Shown: in pieces, positions 41,797 through 48,362 of the stretch
How positions within the stretch are numbered: the first letter of the stretch is position 1
Layout: every line of letters begins with the position of its first letter
NCBI RefSeq assembly: GCF_010548145.1
Contig: NZ_JAAGLN010000022.1
Span: 1 to 48,362 of the forward strand
Reading direction: 5' to 3'
Origin: Streptomyces sp. SID10853
GTDB lineage: Bacteria > Actinomycetota > Actinomycetes > Streptomycetales > Streptomycetaceae
Length of the DNA stretch: 48,362 bases
The notes under the pieces: generated by a model
The model's input: the letters and a program-made list of their open reading frames with translations, nothing else
What the model was told of the DNA's origin: nothing
Database searches by the model: none
Position numbers and translations under genes: made by a program

Positions 41797-42326
41797 CGCG
41801 TCGTCACCTCCTGGAGGCCGGTCACCAGGGCCGGTCCCAGCTCCGCGTCGAAGACCCGCCGGGTGCGGAAGCGGGAGATCAGAGCCCTGGCCCCTTCGGT
41901 ATCCCGTGCGCTGTCCCCTTCGCTGTGCTCTTCGATCCGGAAGTCCAGCTCCAGCCGGGCCACGACGAGTTCGGCCGCACCGGACTCGTACCGGGACAAC
42001 TGCTGCATCAGCCACTTCCCCCGGACCTCGTTGTACGCGGCGTGCGTCGTGCCGTGCTGGAGCAGGTGGACGTTCGCCTGGAATCGGCCGTTCGGGGGCA
42101 GATGGGCCGAGAGCATCGCGGCGATGGCCCCGGCCCCGGTCGTCCGGCCGAACTTCGCGGCGTAGAGCGGCCCGACGCCCTCCCACACGGCATCCGGCGT
42201 GAACAGATCCTCCAGGCGGCCTGTCGTGTCCGGCGGCCGGGGGACGTCACAGAGCTCCAGGTAGCGGGTCAGCACCTCGTGCGCCAAGGATTCGGGTGAC
42301 CGTGGAACGGCACTGTTCGAGGGCAT
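41793..42326 (-). CDS. SnoaL/NTF2-like protein in the iac locus (possible IacI)
   Basis: A 177-residue protein with the cone-shaped NTF2/SnoaL pattern: EVLTRYLELCDVPRPPDTTGRLEDLFTPDAVWEGVG at the start, then AMLSAHLPPNGRFQANVHLLQHG and ELVVARLELDFRIEEHSEG strands. Such proteins can be small isomerases, hydrolases or Rieske-oxygenase beta-like subunits. A separate true beta subunit (iacD) is present, so this one probably has another task. Iac clusters include IacI, of uncertain function, which this may represent. AAAGGAGG precedes the ATG. It is followed by the unknown gene and iacC with 4-nt overlaps. Confidence 0.72.
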   Translation of the reverse strand: MPSNSAVPRSPESLAHEVLTRYLELCDVPRPPDTTGRLEDLFTPDAVWEGVGPLYAAKFGRTTGAGAIAAMLSAHLPPNGRFQANVHLLQHGTTHAAYNEVRGKWLMQQLSRYESGAAELVVARLELDFRIEEHSEGDSARDTEGARALISRFRTRRVFDAELGPALVTGLQEVTTR

Positions 42327-42414
42327 GGGTGAACAGCCTCCTTTCTGTGATGGGGGAACTGGTGGTGGCGGGCTGGGGCGCCGGAGCCGTGCGGGCCGGC
42401 CGTGCGGGGGCCGG

Positions 42415-43752
42415 TCAGGCCGTTCGGGCCGCGGCCGCCGCTGCGGATTCCTGCGGCGTCCCGCCCTCGTCGAGGGCCTGCGCGCGGGTCTCGGGAGCGG
42501 CCGCGAGGGCGATGATGGTGACCACGCCCATACCGATCAGGAACAGGGAGATCGGCCAGGACGCGCCCGCCCAGGCGAGCAGCGCGGTGGCGATGATGGG
42601 GGAGAAGCCACCGGCGACCATCGAGGCGAGCTCATGCCCGAAGGCGACCCCGCTGTAGCGCACCCGGCTGTCGAACAGCTCGGTGAAGAGCGCCGGCTGG
42701 GTGCCGATCATCGCACCGTGGCAGACCACGGCCGCCACGAACACGGCCACGAACACCAGGACGGGATTGCGTGAGTCGAACATCGCGAAGAAGGGGTAGG
42801 CCCACACGATCATCGCGATCGCACCACCCATATAGACCGGACGGCGTCCGACGCGGTCGGAGAGCGCCCCCCACACCGGCATCGCGAACGACTCGAACAG
42901 CATGCCCACCACGACCGCGGCGAGCACGAGACCGCCGTTCAGCCCGATCTTGGTCGCGTACGTGAGGCAGAAGGTGAGGAAGACGTAGATCGCGCCGTTC
43001 TCGGCGATGCGCGCGCCGAAGGTGATCAGTACGGACTTGGGGTGGCTGCGGACGACGTCGAGGATCGGGGCCCTGGTCCTCTCGGGTTCCGGAGTCCTCT
43101 GCTGGAACGCCGGTGTCTCCATGACCCGGAGCCGGATCAGCAGCCCCACGGCGGTGAGCAGGATGCCGGACATGAACAGGATCCGCCAGCCCCACGCGAG
43201 GAAGGACTCCGTGCCTGCCACGGCGTGGACCAGCGAGTAGGCCGACGCGGAGAGCACGAACCCGAGCCCGACCCCGGTCTGGCTCCAGGCCGAGTAGAAG
43301 CCGCGGCGGTGGTCAGGTGCGTGCTCGCTGACGATCAGCACGCCCCCGCCCCACTCGCCGCCGGCGGCGATGCCCTGCACGATCCGCAGCGCGACCAGCA
43401 GCACCGGGGCCCACACCCCGATGGTGGCGTAACTCGGCAGTACGCCGATCAGGAAGGTCGCGACGCCCATGATGCCGAGAGTGACGGCCAGCACCGACTT
43501 GCGGCCGATCCGGTCGCCGAAGTGCCCGAACACGATTCCGCCCAGCGGCCTGGCGAGGAACCCCGCCGCGTTGGTGCCGAAGGCGGCGATGGTGCCCACC
43601 AGCGGATCGAAGGTGGGGAAGAAAAGGGTGTTGAACACGAGGGCGGCAGCGGTGCCGTAGAGAAAGAAGTCGTACCACTCCAGCGTGCTGCCGACCAGGC
43701 TCGCCATCACCGCCCTGCGCACCTCACGCGGCACACCATTCGAATCCGCCAT
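42415..43752 (-). CDS. MHS-family MFS transporter, probable substrate uptake
   Basis: A 445-residue 12-helix permease of the metabolite:H+ symporter family. It has the family N-terminus (VMASLVGSTLEWYDFFLYGTAAALVF), the loop 2-3 motif GHFGDRIGRKSVL and the second-half motif GALSDRVGRRPVY. Family members import carboxylates, including aromatic acids. Indole-3-acetate or a related acid is the likely cargo from context. A major-facilitator gene also belongs to the P. phytofirmans iac locus. GGAGGG precedes the ATG. It appears to be the first gene of the minus-strand operon, 95 nt downstream of the copy 2 dyad, and the Ala-rich C-terminal tail is cytoplasmic. Confidence 0.88.
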   Translation of the reverse strand: MADSNGVPREVRRAVMASLVGSTLEWYDFFLYGTAAALVFNTLFFPTFDPLVGTIAAFGTNAAGFLARPLGGIVFGHFGDRIGRKSVLAVTLGIMGVATFLIGVLPSYATIGVWAPVLLVALRIVQGIAAGGEWGGGVLIVSEHAPDHRRGFYSAWSQTGVGLGFVLSASAYSLVHAVAGTESFLAWGWRILFMSGILLTAVGLLIRLRVMETPAFQQRTPEPERTRAPILDVVRSHPKSVLITFGARIAENGAIYVFLTFCLTYATKIGLNGGLVLAAVVVGMLFESFAMPVWGALSDRVGRRPVYMGGAIAMIVWAYPFFAMFDSRNPVLVFVAVFVAAVVCHGAMIGTQPALFTELFDSRVRYSGVAFGHELASMVAGGFSPIIATALLAWAGASWPISLFLIGMGVVTIIALAAAPETRAQALDEGGTPQESAAAAAARTA

Positions 43753-43847
43753 GCTCACCCTCCAACCGCAGCTCCGGAACAGGTCATCAACTGCGGCCCG
43801 GCTGCTCATGGATTGTTCGCGACGACCCCGGCGGGGGAAATGGCATT

Positions 43848-43867
43848 GGTCCGGTCAACGGACCGAA
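43848..43867. promoter_or_regulatory. Shared dyad, copy 2 (upstream of the MHS transporter)
   Basis: GGTCCG-GTCAA-CGGACC, followed by GAA, is a perfect 6-bp inverted repeat. It matches the dyad before the response regulator (27728-27747) at 18 of 20 positions. It lies in the 147-bp gap between the IclR and transporter genes. It is most likely an operator for the adjacent IclR protein controlling the transporter-iacCDF unit. Confidence 0.62.
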
Positions 43868-43899
43868 AGGTCGGCGATGTTGTCGGCGGTGTTCAGTGG

Positions 43900-44664
43900 T
43901 CAGTCGTTCACGGACTCGAAATCCCTTGTCACCGCGCGGCCGGCCGCTGTGACCACGGGGGCGAGCCGTGGCACGTCCAGCCGGTCGATCGGCCCGGTCA
44001 CGGTGAACGTCGCCACGGCGACACCCCTGGCGAAGACCGGCGCGGCGACCGCCCCGTACCCGACGACGAGCTCCTGACGGTCGATGGCGTAGCCCTGCCG
44101 ACGTGTCCGGTCCAGCTCGGCCTCCAGCCGCGCGGGCTCCGTGATGGTCCACGGAGTACGGCGACGCAGCGGTGATGCCATGACGCGCTCGCGTATCGCG
44201 GGATCGCCGAAGGCCAGCAGGGTCTTGCCCGACGCGCCGCAGTGGAACGGCACCCGGCCTTCCACCTGGGTCACGGCGACGCCGCCGCCTCGCTGGCTGA
44301 AGTACTTCTCGACGAAGAGGACGTCCTGGTCACCGGGGAAGGAGAGCACCACGGTTTCCCGGGTGGTGAGCGCCAGGTCCTCCAGGTACCGGGCCGCGAT
44401 CAGCCGAAGGTCCCTGGTCCGGGGGACGCGCTGGCCCAGCTCGAAGAGCAGCGAGCCCAGTTCGTAGCGACGGCCGTGCCGGTTCAGCAGGCCGACACCG
44501 ACCATCTCGGTGGCCACCCGGTGCACCGTGGTCTTCGCGAGCCCGGTCCGCCGCGCCAGCTCCGACAGACCGAGCACGGGCGCCCCGGTGCCGAAGGCGC
44601 CCAGGATCAGCCGCACCTTCCGCAGCAAGGAGTCGCCGTCAAGTCCGCTGCCCACCCCGGTCAC
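43900..44664 (-). CDS. IclR family transcriptional regulator
   Basis: An IclR protein of about 254 residues from the chosen GTG. The N-terminal winged helix reads LGLSELARRTGLAKTTVHRVATEMVGVGLLNRHG. The effector domain has FPGDQDVLFVEKYFSQRGG, PFHCGASGKTLLAFG and the late YGAVAAPVFARGVAVATFTVTGP. IclR regulators commonly control aromatic acid catabolism (PcaR, PobR types). The start is uncertain: the frame stays open to an ATG at 44799 inside the GPP34 gene, and GTGs at 44664 or 44655 give a normal family length. It lies directly upstream of the MHS transporter gene on the same strand, with the copy 2 dyad between. It probably regulates the whole locus. Confidence 0.85.
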   Translation of the reverse strand: MTGVGSGLDGDSLLRKVRLILGAFGTGAPVLGLSELARRTGLAKTTVHRVATEMVGVGLLNRHGRRYELGSLLFELGQRVPRTRDLRLIAARYLEDLALTTRETVVLSFPGDQDVLFVEKYFSQRGGGVAVTQVEGRVPFHCGASGKTLLAFGDPAIRERVMASPLRRRTPWTITEPARLEAELDRTRRQGYAIDRQELVVGYGAVAAPVFARGVAVATFTVTGPIDRLDVPRLAPVVTAAGRAVTRDFESVND

Positions 44665-44779
44665 CCGCTTCGCCCGAGACCCGATTGCCCAGGTGTCCAG
44701 GAGTGCTTCTGCGGTGTCGCACAGGACGGCGCCGTCAGCACCCCGGGGCGGTCGTGGTGGGCGCCGCGCGGATCGCGCC

Positions 44780-45379
44780 TCACAGTCCGCGCCAGACATT
44801 GGCGAAGGCCGCCTTCTCGATGGACCGCCGCTGCCGTACGGCCTCCAGCTCCATCAGCGCGTCGTGGACCACGGCCACCACGGTCGTCACCGCCTCGTCG
44901 TCGAAGCCGGGCTCGTCGCCCGACTGCTCGCCGTCGATGCCCACCGCCGAGGCGAGGGCGGCCAGGACGGGCTCCTCCGCCCTCCAGCGCTCGGCCGACC
45001 GGCGGTGCGCGGGAGTATCGACAGGTTCCACACGTTCCGGGCCGAAGGGCAGCCGGCCGCTCCGCCTCCGCGTCAGCTCGCCGTCCTCCTCGAGGGCGGC
45101 CTGGTACGCGGCCGAGAGGTCTCGGCCCCGGTGCCAGAGCCAGTCCTCGATCCGCTCGTGGGGCGGCTGCCGCGTGAGCCCCGCCGCGGCCTCGCTCATG
45201 AGCGGGTCGTCCAGCGCCGGCGGGGCGCCCGGCACGATGCGGTCGCCGTCCACGGCAACCGCTCCCGCGGCGATGAGATCGATCAGCTCGGCTCCCGCGA
45301 GCGCGAGCGACAGGTCACCCTGTCCCACCGAACGCTCCGGGTCCATGGCGATGATGAACAGGTCTTTTGCCGTGGTCAT
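44780..45379 (-). CDS. GPP34-like phosphoprotein family protein
   Basis: A 199-residue protein of the GPP34 (Golgi phosphoprotein 3-like) family. It shows TAKDLFIIAMDPERS near the start, then LSLALAGAELIDLIAAGAVAVDGDRIV, a characteristic family segment. Helices with RRRSGRLPFG and a Glu/Ala-rich C-terminal half follow. In eukaryotes the family binds phosphatidylinositol-4-phosphate; bacterial members, abundant in Streptomyces, are of unknown function. AGGGGAG precedes the ATG. Upstream on its strand the DUF4862 gene ends in a hairpin, so it is probably transcribed separately. It is likely outside the iac locus and marks its boundary. Confidence 0.85.
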   Translation of the reverse strand: MTTAKDLFIIAMDPERSVGQGDLSLALAGAELIDLIAAGAVAVDGDRIVPGAPPALDDPLMSEAAAGLTRQPPHERIEDWLWHRGRDLSAAYQAALEEDGELTRRRSGRLPFGPERVEPVDTPAHRRSAERWRAEEPVLAALASAVGIDGEQSGDEPGFDDEAVTTVVAVVHDALMELEAVRQRRSIEKAAFANVWRGL

Positions 45380-45431
45380 GAACGGCTCCCCTCGCAGACA
45401 TGGACAGAGACGCGTCCCCACCGCCCGAACA

Positions 45432-45458
45432 GGGCCGGCCCGCGTCCGGGGCCGGCCC
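45432..45458 (-). terminator. Hairpin after the DUF4862 gene
   Basis: Two copies of the self-complementary GGGCCGGCCC, seven bases apart, form a 10-bp stem, 21 nt downstream of the DUF4862 stop codon on the minus strand. A likely terminator. Confidence 0.7.
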
Positions 45459-45478
45459 CGACAGCTGAGGCCGCGTGG

Positions 45479-46447
45479 TCAGGGTCGCACGGCAGCCCCG
45501 GCGGGCGGGGCCACCGGGGCGGACACAGGCCCGGGCAGGAGCCGCATGACGCGACCCACCGCCGCGAGCCTCTCGTCGACCGTGGCATCGCCGGGAACCT
45601 GGATTTTCGCCCCCGCGTAGGAGAACGCGCCTTCGGCGGCGCGGAGACAACGGCGTACCTCGCCGGCGTCCATGAGGGACGTGGGCTCGTCCTCGGTGAG
45701 GGGCAGGTGCGCGTCCGCCCACGGCCCCCCGAACTCGTTCGCGGCCGGGCCTGCGCCGGAGAACATGACGCCCTCCAACAGGCCGTCGGAGGCGAGCTGT
45801 GCAATCTGCGCGAGCGGCCGGCCCGGGGCCTGCGCCTCGACCGCCGAACGGCCCCAGTTGATGGTGATGCCGATCCCCCCTTCGCGTGCGAGGGGGATCT
45901 CGTCCTCCAGCGGCAGGAACCGCTTCTCGCCGGGCACGGCAGGCGCGTACGCGTCGCAGTGCTCCAGGACGAGCCGGGTGGACCAGGCGCCCGAGGCGGG
46001 TACGGCCGCCGCGATCTCGTCGAGAGAACGGGCGAACATCTCGCCGACCGCCGTCACCGATGGCGCAGTGTGGATGTGGAGGGCAGAGACCGACTGCTCG
46101 CCGGTGAGCTGGTTCAACTCCTCGGCGGCTGTACGGGCCTCGTGGAGGAATGCCACCGCCGCCCGGCGGCCGTCCTGGTCCCCGGAGGCGAGCCCGAAGG
46201 TGCCGGAGGCCCCCACACGCACCATCGTGCCGGGAATCAGGGTGATCACCGAGCGGGTGAAACAGCCGTGCAGCTGAGCGGCCAGCCAGCGAATGTCCTC
46301 ACCGATGCCGTCGTCGCGGAACGGGATCTCCAGCCCGTCAGCGATCCTCCGGCCGGCGAGCCCTTCGTAGAAGCGTTCCTGGTCGGCGCGGAGGGAGGGC
46401 AGCGCCGCGTACGCGCCGACCAGAGCGGCGGGCCGTGCTGTGTTCAT
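45479..46447 (-). CDS. DUF4862 family protein (TIM-barrel-like)
   Basis: A 322-residue protein starting MNTARPAALVGAYAALP, which I associate with DUF4862 (from memory). The alternating strand and helix pattern (SVITLIPGTMVRVG, SALHIHTAPSV, TRLVLEHCDAY, GIGITINWGRSAVE, GVMFSGAG) looks like a TIM barrel of the sugar-isomerase/endonuclease-IV kind. His in LHIHT and Glu/His/Asp in LEHCD could be metal or sugar ligands. It forms a unit with the GntR gene 99 nt upstream on the same strand, suggesting a regulated carbohydrate-related enzyme. The reaction is unknown. Confidence 0.75.
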   Translation of the reverse strand: MNTARPAALVGAYAALPSLRADQERFYEGLAGRRIADGLEIPFRDDGIGEDIRWLAAQLHGCFTRSVITLIPGTMVRVGASGTFGLASGDQDGRRAAVAFLHEARTAAEELNQLTGEQSVSALHIHTAPSVTAVGEMFARSLDEIAAAVPASGAWSTRLVLEHCDAYAPAVPGEKRFLPLEDEIPLAREGGIGITINWGRSAVEAQAPGRPLAQIAQLASDGLLEGVMFSGAGPAANEFGGPWADAHLPLTEDEPTSLMDAGEVRRCLRAAEGAFSYAGAKIQVPGDATVDERLAAVGRVMRLLPGPVSAPVAPPAGAAVRP

Positions 46448-46546
46448 GGTGTGGGGTCTCCAGAGCTGAGGGGCGCGGGCGGTGCGGTGCGGGTGCCGGT
46501 GCGTGTGCTTCCCGACCGCCGACGCCGGCACGGTGAGGCTCGCCGG

Positions 46547-47293
46547 TCATGACCGGGTCGCGCCGAGTGCCCTGTCGAGGGGGTCGTAGTGAGCCGTGAC
46601 CGCCGCGTGGAAGGCGCGGACGTCGCCTGCCTCGGCCGCGTCGAGCATGAGGCCGTGCGCTCGCGCCGTCTGATCCATGTCAGCCGCGACGGAGAGCCCC
46701 AGGGTGGGCACCACCACCGTGTGCACTTCCCAGAACGCGCTGACGAGCTGTCCGACCAGCGCGTTGTCCAGCCGTGCCAACAGCCCGGTGTGGAACGCGC
46801 GGTCCTGCTCCGGGAAGGTGCGCCCTTCCGCGGCCACGGCGACCATCTCGTCCACCAGCGCGTGCAGATCGGGGTTGAAGGTGCCGGTCAGGCTCGCCAC
46901 GATGCGGATGGCCATACCGTGGTCGAGTACCTGGCGGATCTCGACCACGTCGCGCAGCGCACGCAGGTCGTCGCCCGCACTCAGAACCCCGCGGAAGACG
47001 AGCATCTCGACGAGAGCGTCGAGCGACATGGCGCCCACATAGGTGCCGTGGCCGTGGCGGACATCGACGATGCCGAGCGTCGACAGGGTGCGAACGGCTT
47101 CCCGCACGCTGGAGCGGGAGACACCGAGACGCTCGCACAGCTCGGCCTCCGTGGGCAGCGGGTCCCCGGGGCACAGGCCCTCGACCAGGATGAACTCCTT
47201 GATCTGGCCGGTGGTGGTTGCCCGCCGCGAGGTGCCTGCCCCGCGCGACACCTCGGGCGCGAGTGTCCTGAAGCTCCGCTGTGCTGCGGCCAT
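46547..47293 (-). CDS. FadR-subfamily GntR transcriptional regulator
   Basis: A 248-residue GntR protein. The N-terminal helix-turn-helix has IKEFILVEGLCPGDPLPTEAELCERLGVSRSSVREAVRTLSTLGIVDVRHGHGTYV. The all-helical FCD effector domain has ALRDVVEIRQVLDHGMA, FHTGLLARLDN and AHGLMLDAAEAGDVRAFHAAVTAHY, with the His residues that usually bind a metal and a carboxylate sugar acid. GAAGGGG precedes the ATG. It probably represses its own transcription and that of the DUF4862 gene; a candidate site lies 50 bp upstream. Confidence 0.87.
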   Translation of the reverse strand: MAAAQRSFRTLAPEVSRGAGTSRRATTTGQIKEFILVEGLCPGDPLPTEAELCERLGVSRSSVREAVRTLSTLGIVDVRHGHGTYVGAMSLDALVEMLVFRGVLSAGDDLRALRDVVEIRQVLDHGMAIRIVASLTGTFNPDLHALVDEMVAVAAEGRTFPEQDRAFHTGLLARLDNALVGQLVSAFWEVHTVVVPTLGLSVAADMDQTARAHGLMLDAAEAGDVRAFHAAVTAHYDPLDRALGATRS

Positions 47294-47342
47294 TTTTGAC
47301 CCCTTCGGTTCACGGTCCTGGAACGAGCCTACCCAAGATCAG

Positions 47343-47353
47343 ACATCAGATGT
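47343..47353. promoter_or_regulatory. Short dyad upstream of the GntR gene
   Basis: ACATC-A-GATGT is a perfect 5-bp dyad with a single central base, within AT-richer sequence 50 bp before the gntR start. Size and place fit a FadR-type GntR operator. Such short dyads arise often by chance. Confidence 0.45.
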
Positions 47354-47500
47354 TCTGGTATGGGTACTCAGTGTCGGGGAGCGCCCCGTGCGGCGCGCCC
47401 CAGTCCTCGAAATCCCAGCGGGATCGGACCGGGCACGGGACTAGTCGCAAGGCAAGGGAACGGTACTTGACCTGCGAAAACACTGGTCTTCAGCTTAAGG

Positions 47501-47616
47501 CACGGAGGCGCGGAGGCGCGGAGGCGCGGAGGCACGGAGGCGCGGAGGCGCGGAGGCACGGAGGCACGGAGGCGCGGAGGCACGGAGGCACCGACCGAGG
47601 CACCGAGGCACCGAGG
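47501..47616. repeat. 8-bp tandem repeat array
   Basis: Eleven uninterrupted copies of an 8-bp unit, CGCGGAGG or CACGGAGG, run from 47501 to 47588. They are followed by degenerate CACC-type copies (CACCGAGG at 47601 and 47609) to 47616. The unit is not a multiple of three and no supported gene crosses it. It lies in the 421-bp gap between the gntR promoter region and the LysR gene end. Likely to vary in copy number by slippage. The rest of the gap (47354-47500, 47617-47714) shows nothing identifiable. Confidence 0.9.
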
Positions 47617-47714
47617 CGCTTGGGGCGTTGACCTGGCGGCTTCCGGGACAGGCTCGTTCAGGCCAGGCGGTGTGCCGCGGTGTGGTGCCCGCGGTGAAGG
47701 AAGGCGAGGGCGGG

Positions 47715-48362
47715 TCATAGCCGTGTGGCCGTGCGGACCAGCCCGGCGAGGGCGAGGGAGCGGCTGTGCGCGGGCCAGGCGATGTGGGTGACGACGGGGG
47801 GTGCATCGGTCAGGGGGATGGCGGCGTGCTCCGCCCATAGCCAGGCGCGGGCCGAGTCGGGGAAGACGGCCAGGGTGCGTCCGAGGGCGATCAGCTGGGC
47901 CAGCTGTGTCTGGTCGTGGATCTCGGGGCCCGGCCCGGGCGGGTACGTGCCGTGGCGGGACCAGCGGGCGAGCGGAAGGCCGGGGATGTCGCCGACGTCG
48001 GCCAGGGACAGAGTCCTGCGCGCGGCGAGAGGGTGCGAGGCGGGCAGGACGGCGATCTGCCCCTCGGTCATCAGCTCCTCGCTGTCGAACCCGGCGAGGG
48101 AGTTGAACGGCGCGTGCATGAGCGCCACATCGGCGCGGCCGTCGCGCAGCATCTCTTCCTGCTCGCACGTGCCGCTCGGTAGCACCTCGATCTCGGCGGC
48201 GTCGGGTTCGGCCGCGTGGGCGTCGAGGAGCTTGTGCAGCAGCTCATGAGACGCGCCGGCCTTCACGGCCAGCACCAGGCGGTTGCGGGGGCCGCCCGGA
48301 CTGTCGGCGCCACCGGCGCGGCGGGTGCGGCGAGCGGCGGCGGTGGTCGCGTCGAGGGCGGC
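47715..48362 (-). CDS. LysR-type regulator, effector domain (5' end outside window)
   Basis: The frame is open to the window edge, so the helix-turn-helix part is missing. The visible 215 codons hold the substrate-binding domain: NRLVLAVKAGASHELLHKLLDAHAAEPDAAEIEVLPS as the first strand and helix, RADVALMHAPFN, the hinge region LPASHPLAARRTLSLADVGDIPGLPLARW and a late ALAGLVRTATRL. These are typical of actinobacterial LysR regulators. No target is visible because the promoter region lies outside the window. Confidence 0.82.
   Translation of the reverse strand, partial: AALDATTAAARRTRRAGGADSPGGPRNRLVLAVKAGASHELLHKLLDAHAAEPDAAEIEVLPSGTCEQEEMLRDGRADVALMHAPFNSLAGFDSEELMTEGQIAVLPASHPLAARRTLSLADVGDIPGLPLARWSRHGTYPPGPGPEIHDQTQLAQLIALGRTLAVFPDSARAWLWAEHAAIPLTDAPPVVTHIAWPAHSRSLALAGLVRTATRL

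Noticed and set aside
47501..47616. CRISPR array
   Set aside because: The unit is 8 bp with no spacers and no cas genes; it is a simple tandem repeat.
47368..48168. A protein encoded across the tandem repeat on the minus strand
   Set aside because: The frame overlaps the LysR gene in another phase and its repeat part is pure Arg/Pro/Ala/Ser low complexity without a ribosome site.

Overview
The window is high-GC DNA with strong third-position G/C bias, GTG starts, GGAGG-type ribosome sites and many small proteins typical of filamentous actinobacteria (DUF6295-, DUF6296-, DUF6381-like proteins, MmyB-type and GntR/IclR/ROK regulators). It is most consistent with a Streptomyces chromosome. No phage, transposase, rRNA, tRNA or CRISPR was seen. 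Both ends cut a gene: a pentapeptide-repeat protein tail at the left and a LysR-type effector domain at the right.

Layout. 1-2.2 kb: membrane protein tail, then a dienelactone hydrolase/DUF6295 pair divergent from a MarR regulator. 2.3-7.5 kb: a phosphonoacetate utilisation unit, made of a LysR regulator divergent from phosphonoacetate hydrolase (phnA), a GlpT-type transporter and an HpnW-like FAD oxidoreductase. 7.7-11.7 kb: TetR regulator with a clear operator, amidase, aldehyde dehydrogenase. 11.8-21.4 kb: SRPBCC protein, M81 (MlrC-like) metallopeptidase and ROK repressor, divergent from a four-gene oligopeptide ABC importer. 21.4-27.6 kb: housekeeping and unknown genes (endonuclease V, DoxX, DUF488, type B L31, epoxide hydrolase, secreted beta-propeller, MmyB regulator).

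27.9-44.7 kb is the most striking part: an apparently complete iac-type gene set for aerobic degradation of indole-3-acetic acid (auxin), combined with the catechol ortho-cleavage genes. The order is FixJ-type response regulator, cytosolic PAS-PAS kinase, iacA, iacB, iacE, iacG, then LysR, catB, catA, catC, catD. Facing them come iacH, iacF, iacD, iacC, a 101-residue unknown, a SnoaL-like protein, an MHS-family transporter and an IclR regulator. From established knowledge of iac systems, IacA/IacE (with flavin reductase IacG) oxidise indole-3-acetate towards dioxindole-3-acetate and IacC/D/F lead to catechol. CatA, CatB, CatC and CatD would take catechol to 3-oxoadipate. The last steps (CoA transferase, thiolase) are not in the window. 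A nearly identical 20-bp dyad lies in the promoter region at each end of the locus and is a good candidate for a shared operator.

44.8-48.4 kb: GPP34-like protein, a GntR/DUF4862 pair, an 8-bp tandem repeat array and the truncated LysR gene. Gene functions rest on motif recognition and family knowledge; nothing was run against a database.
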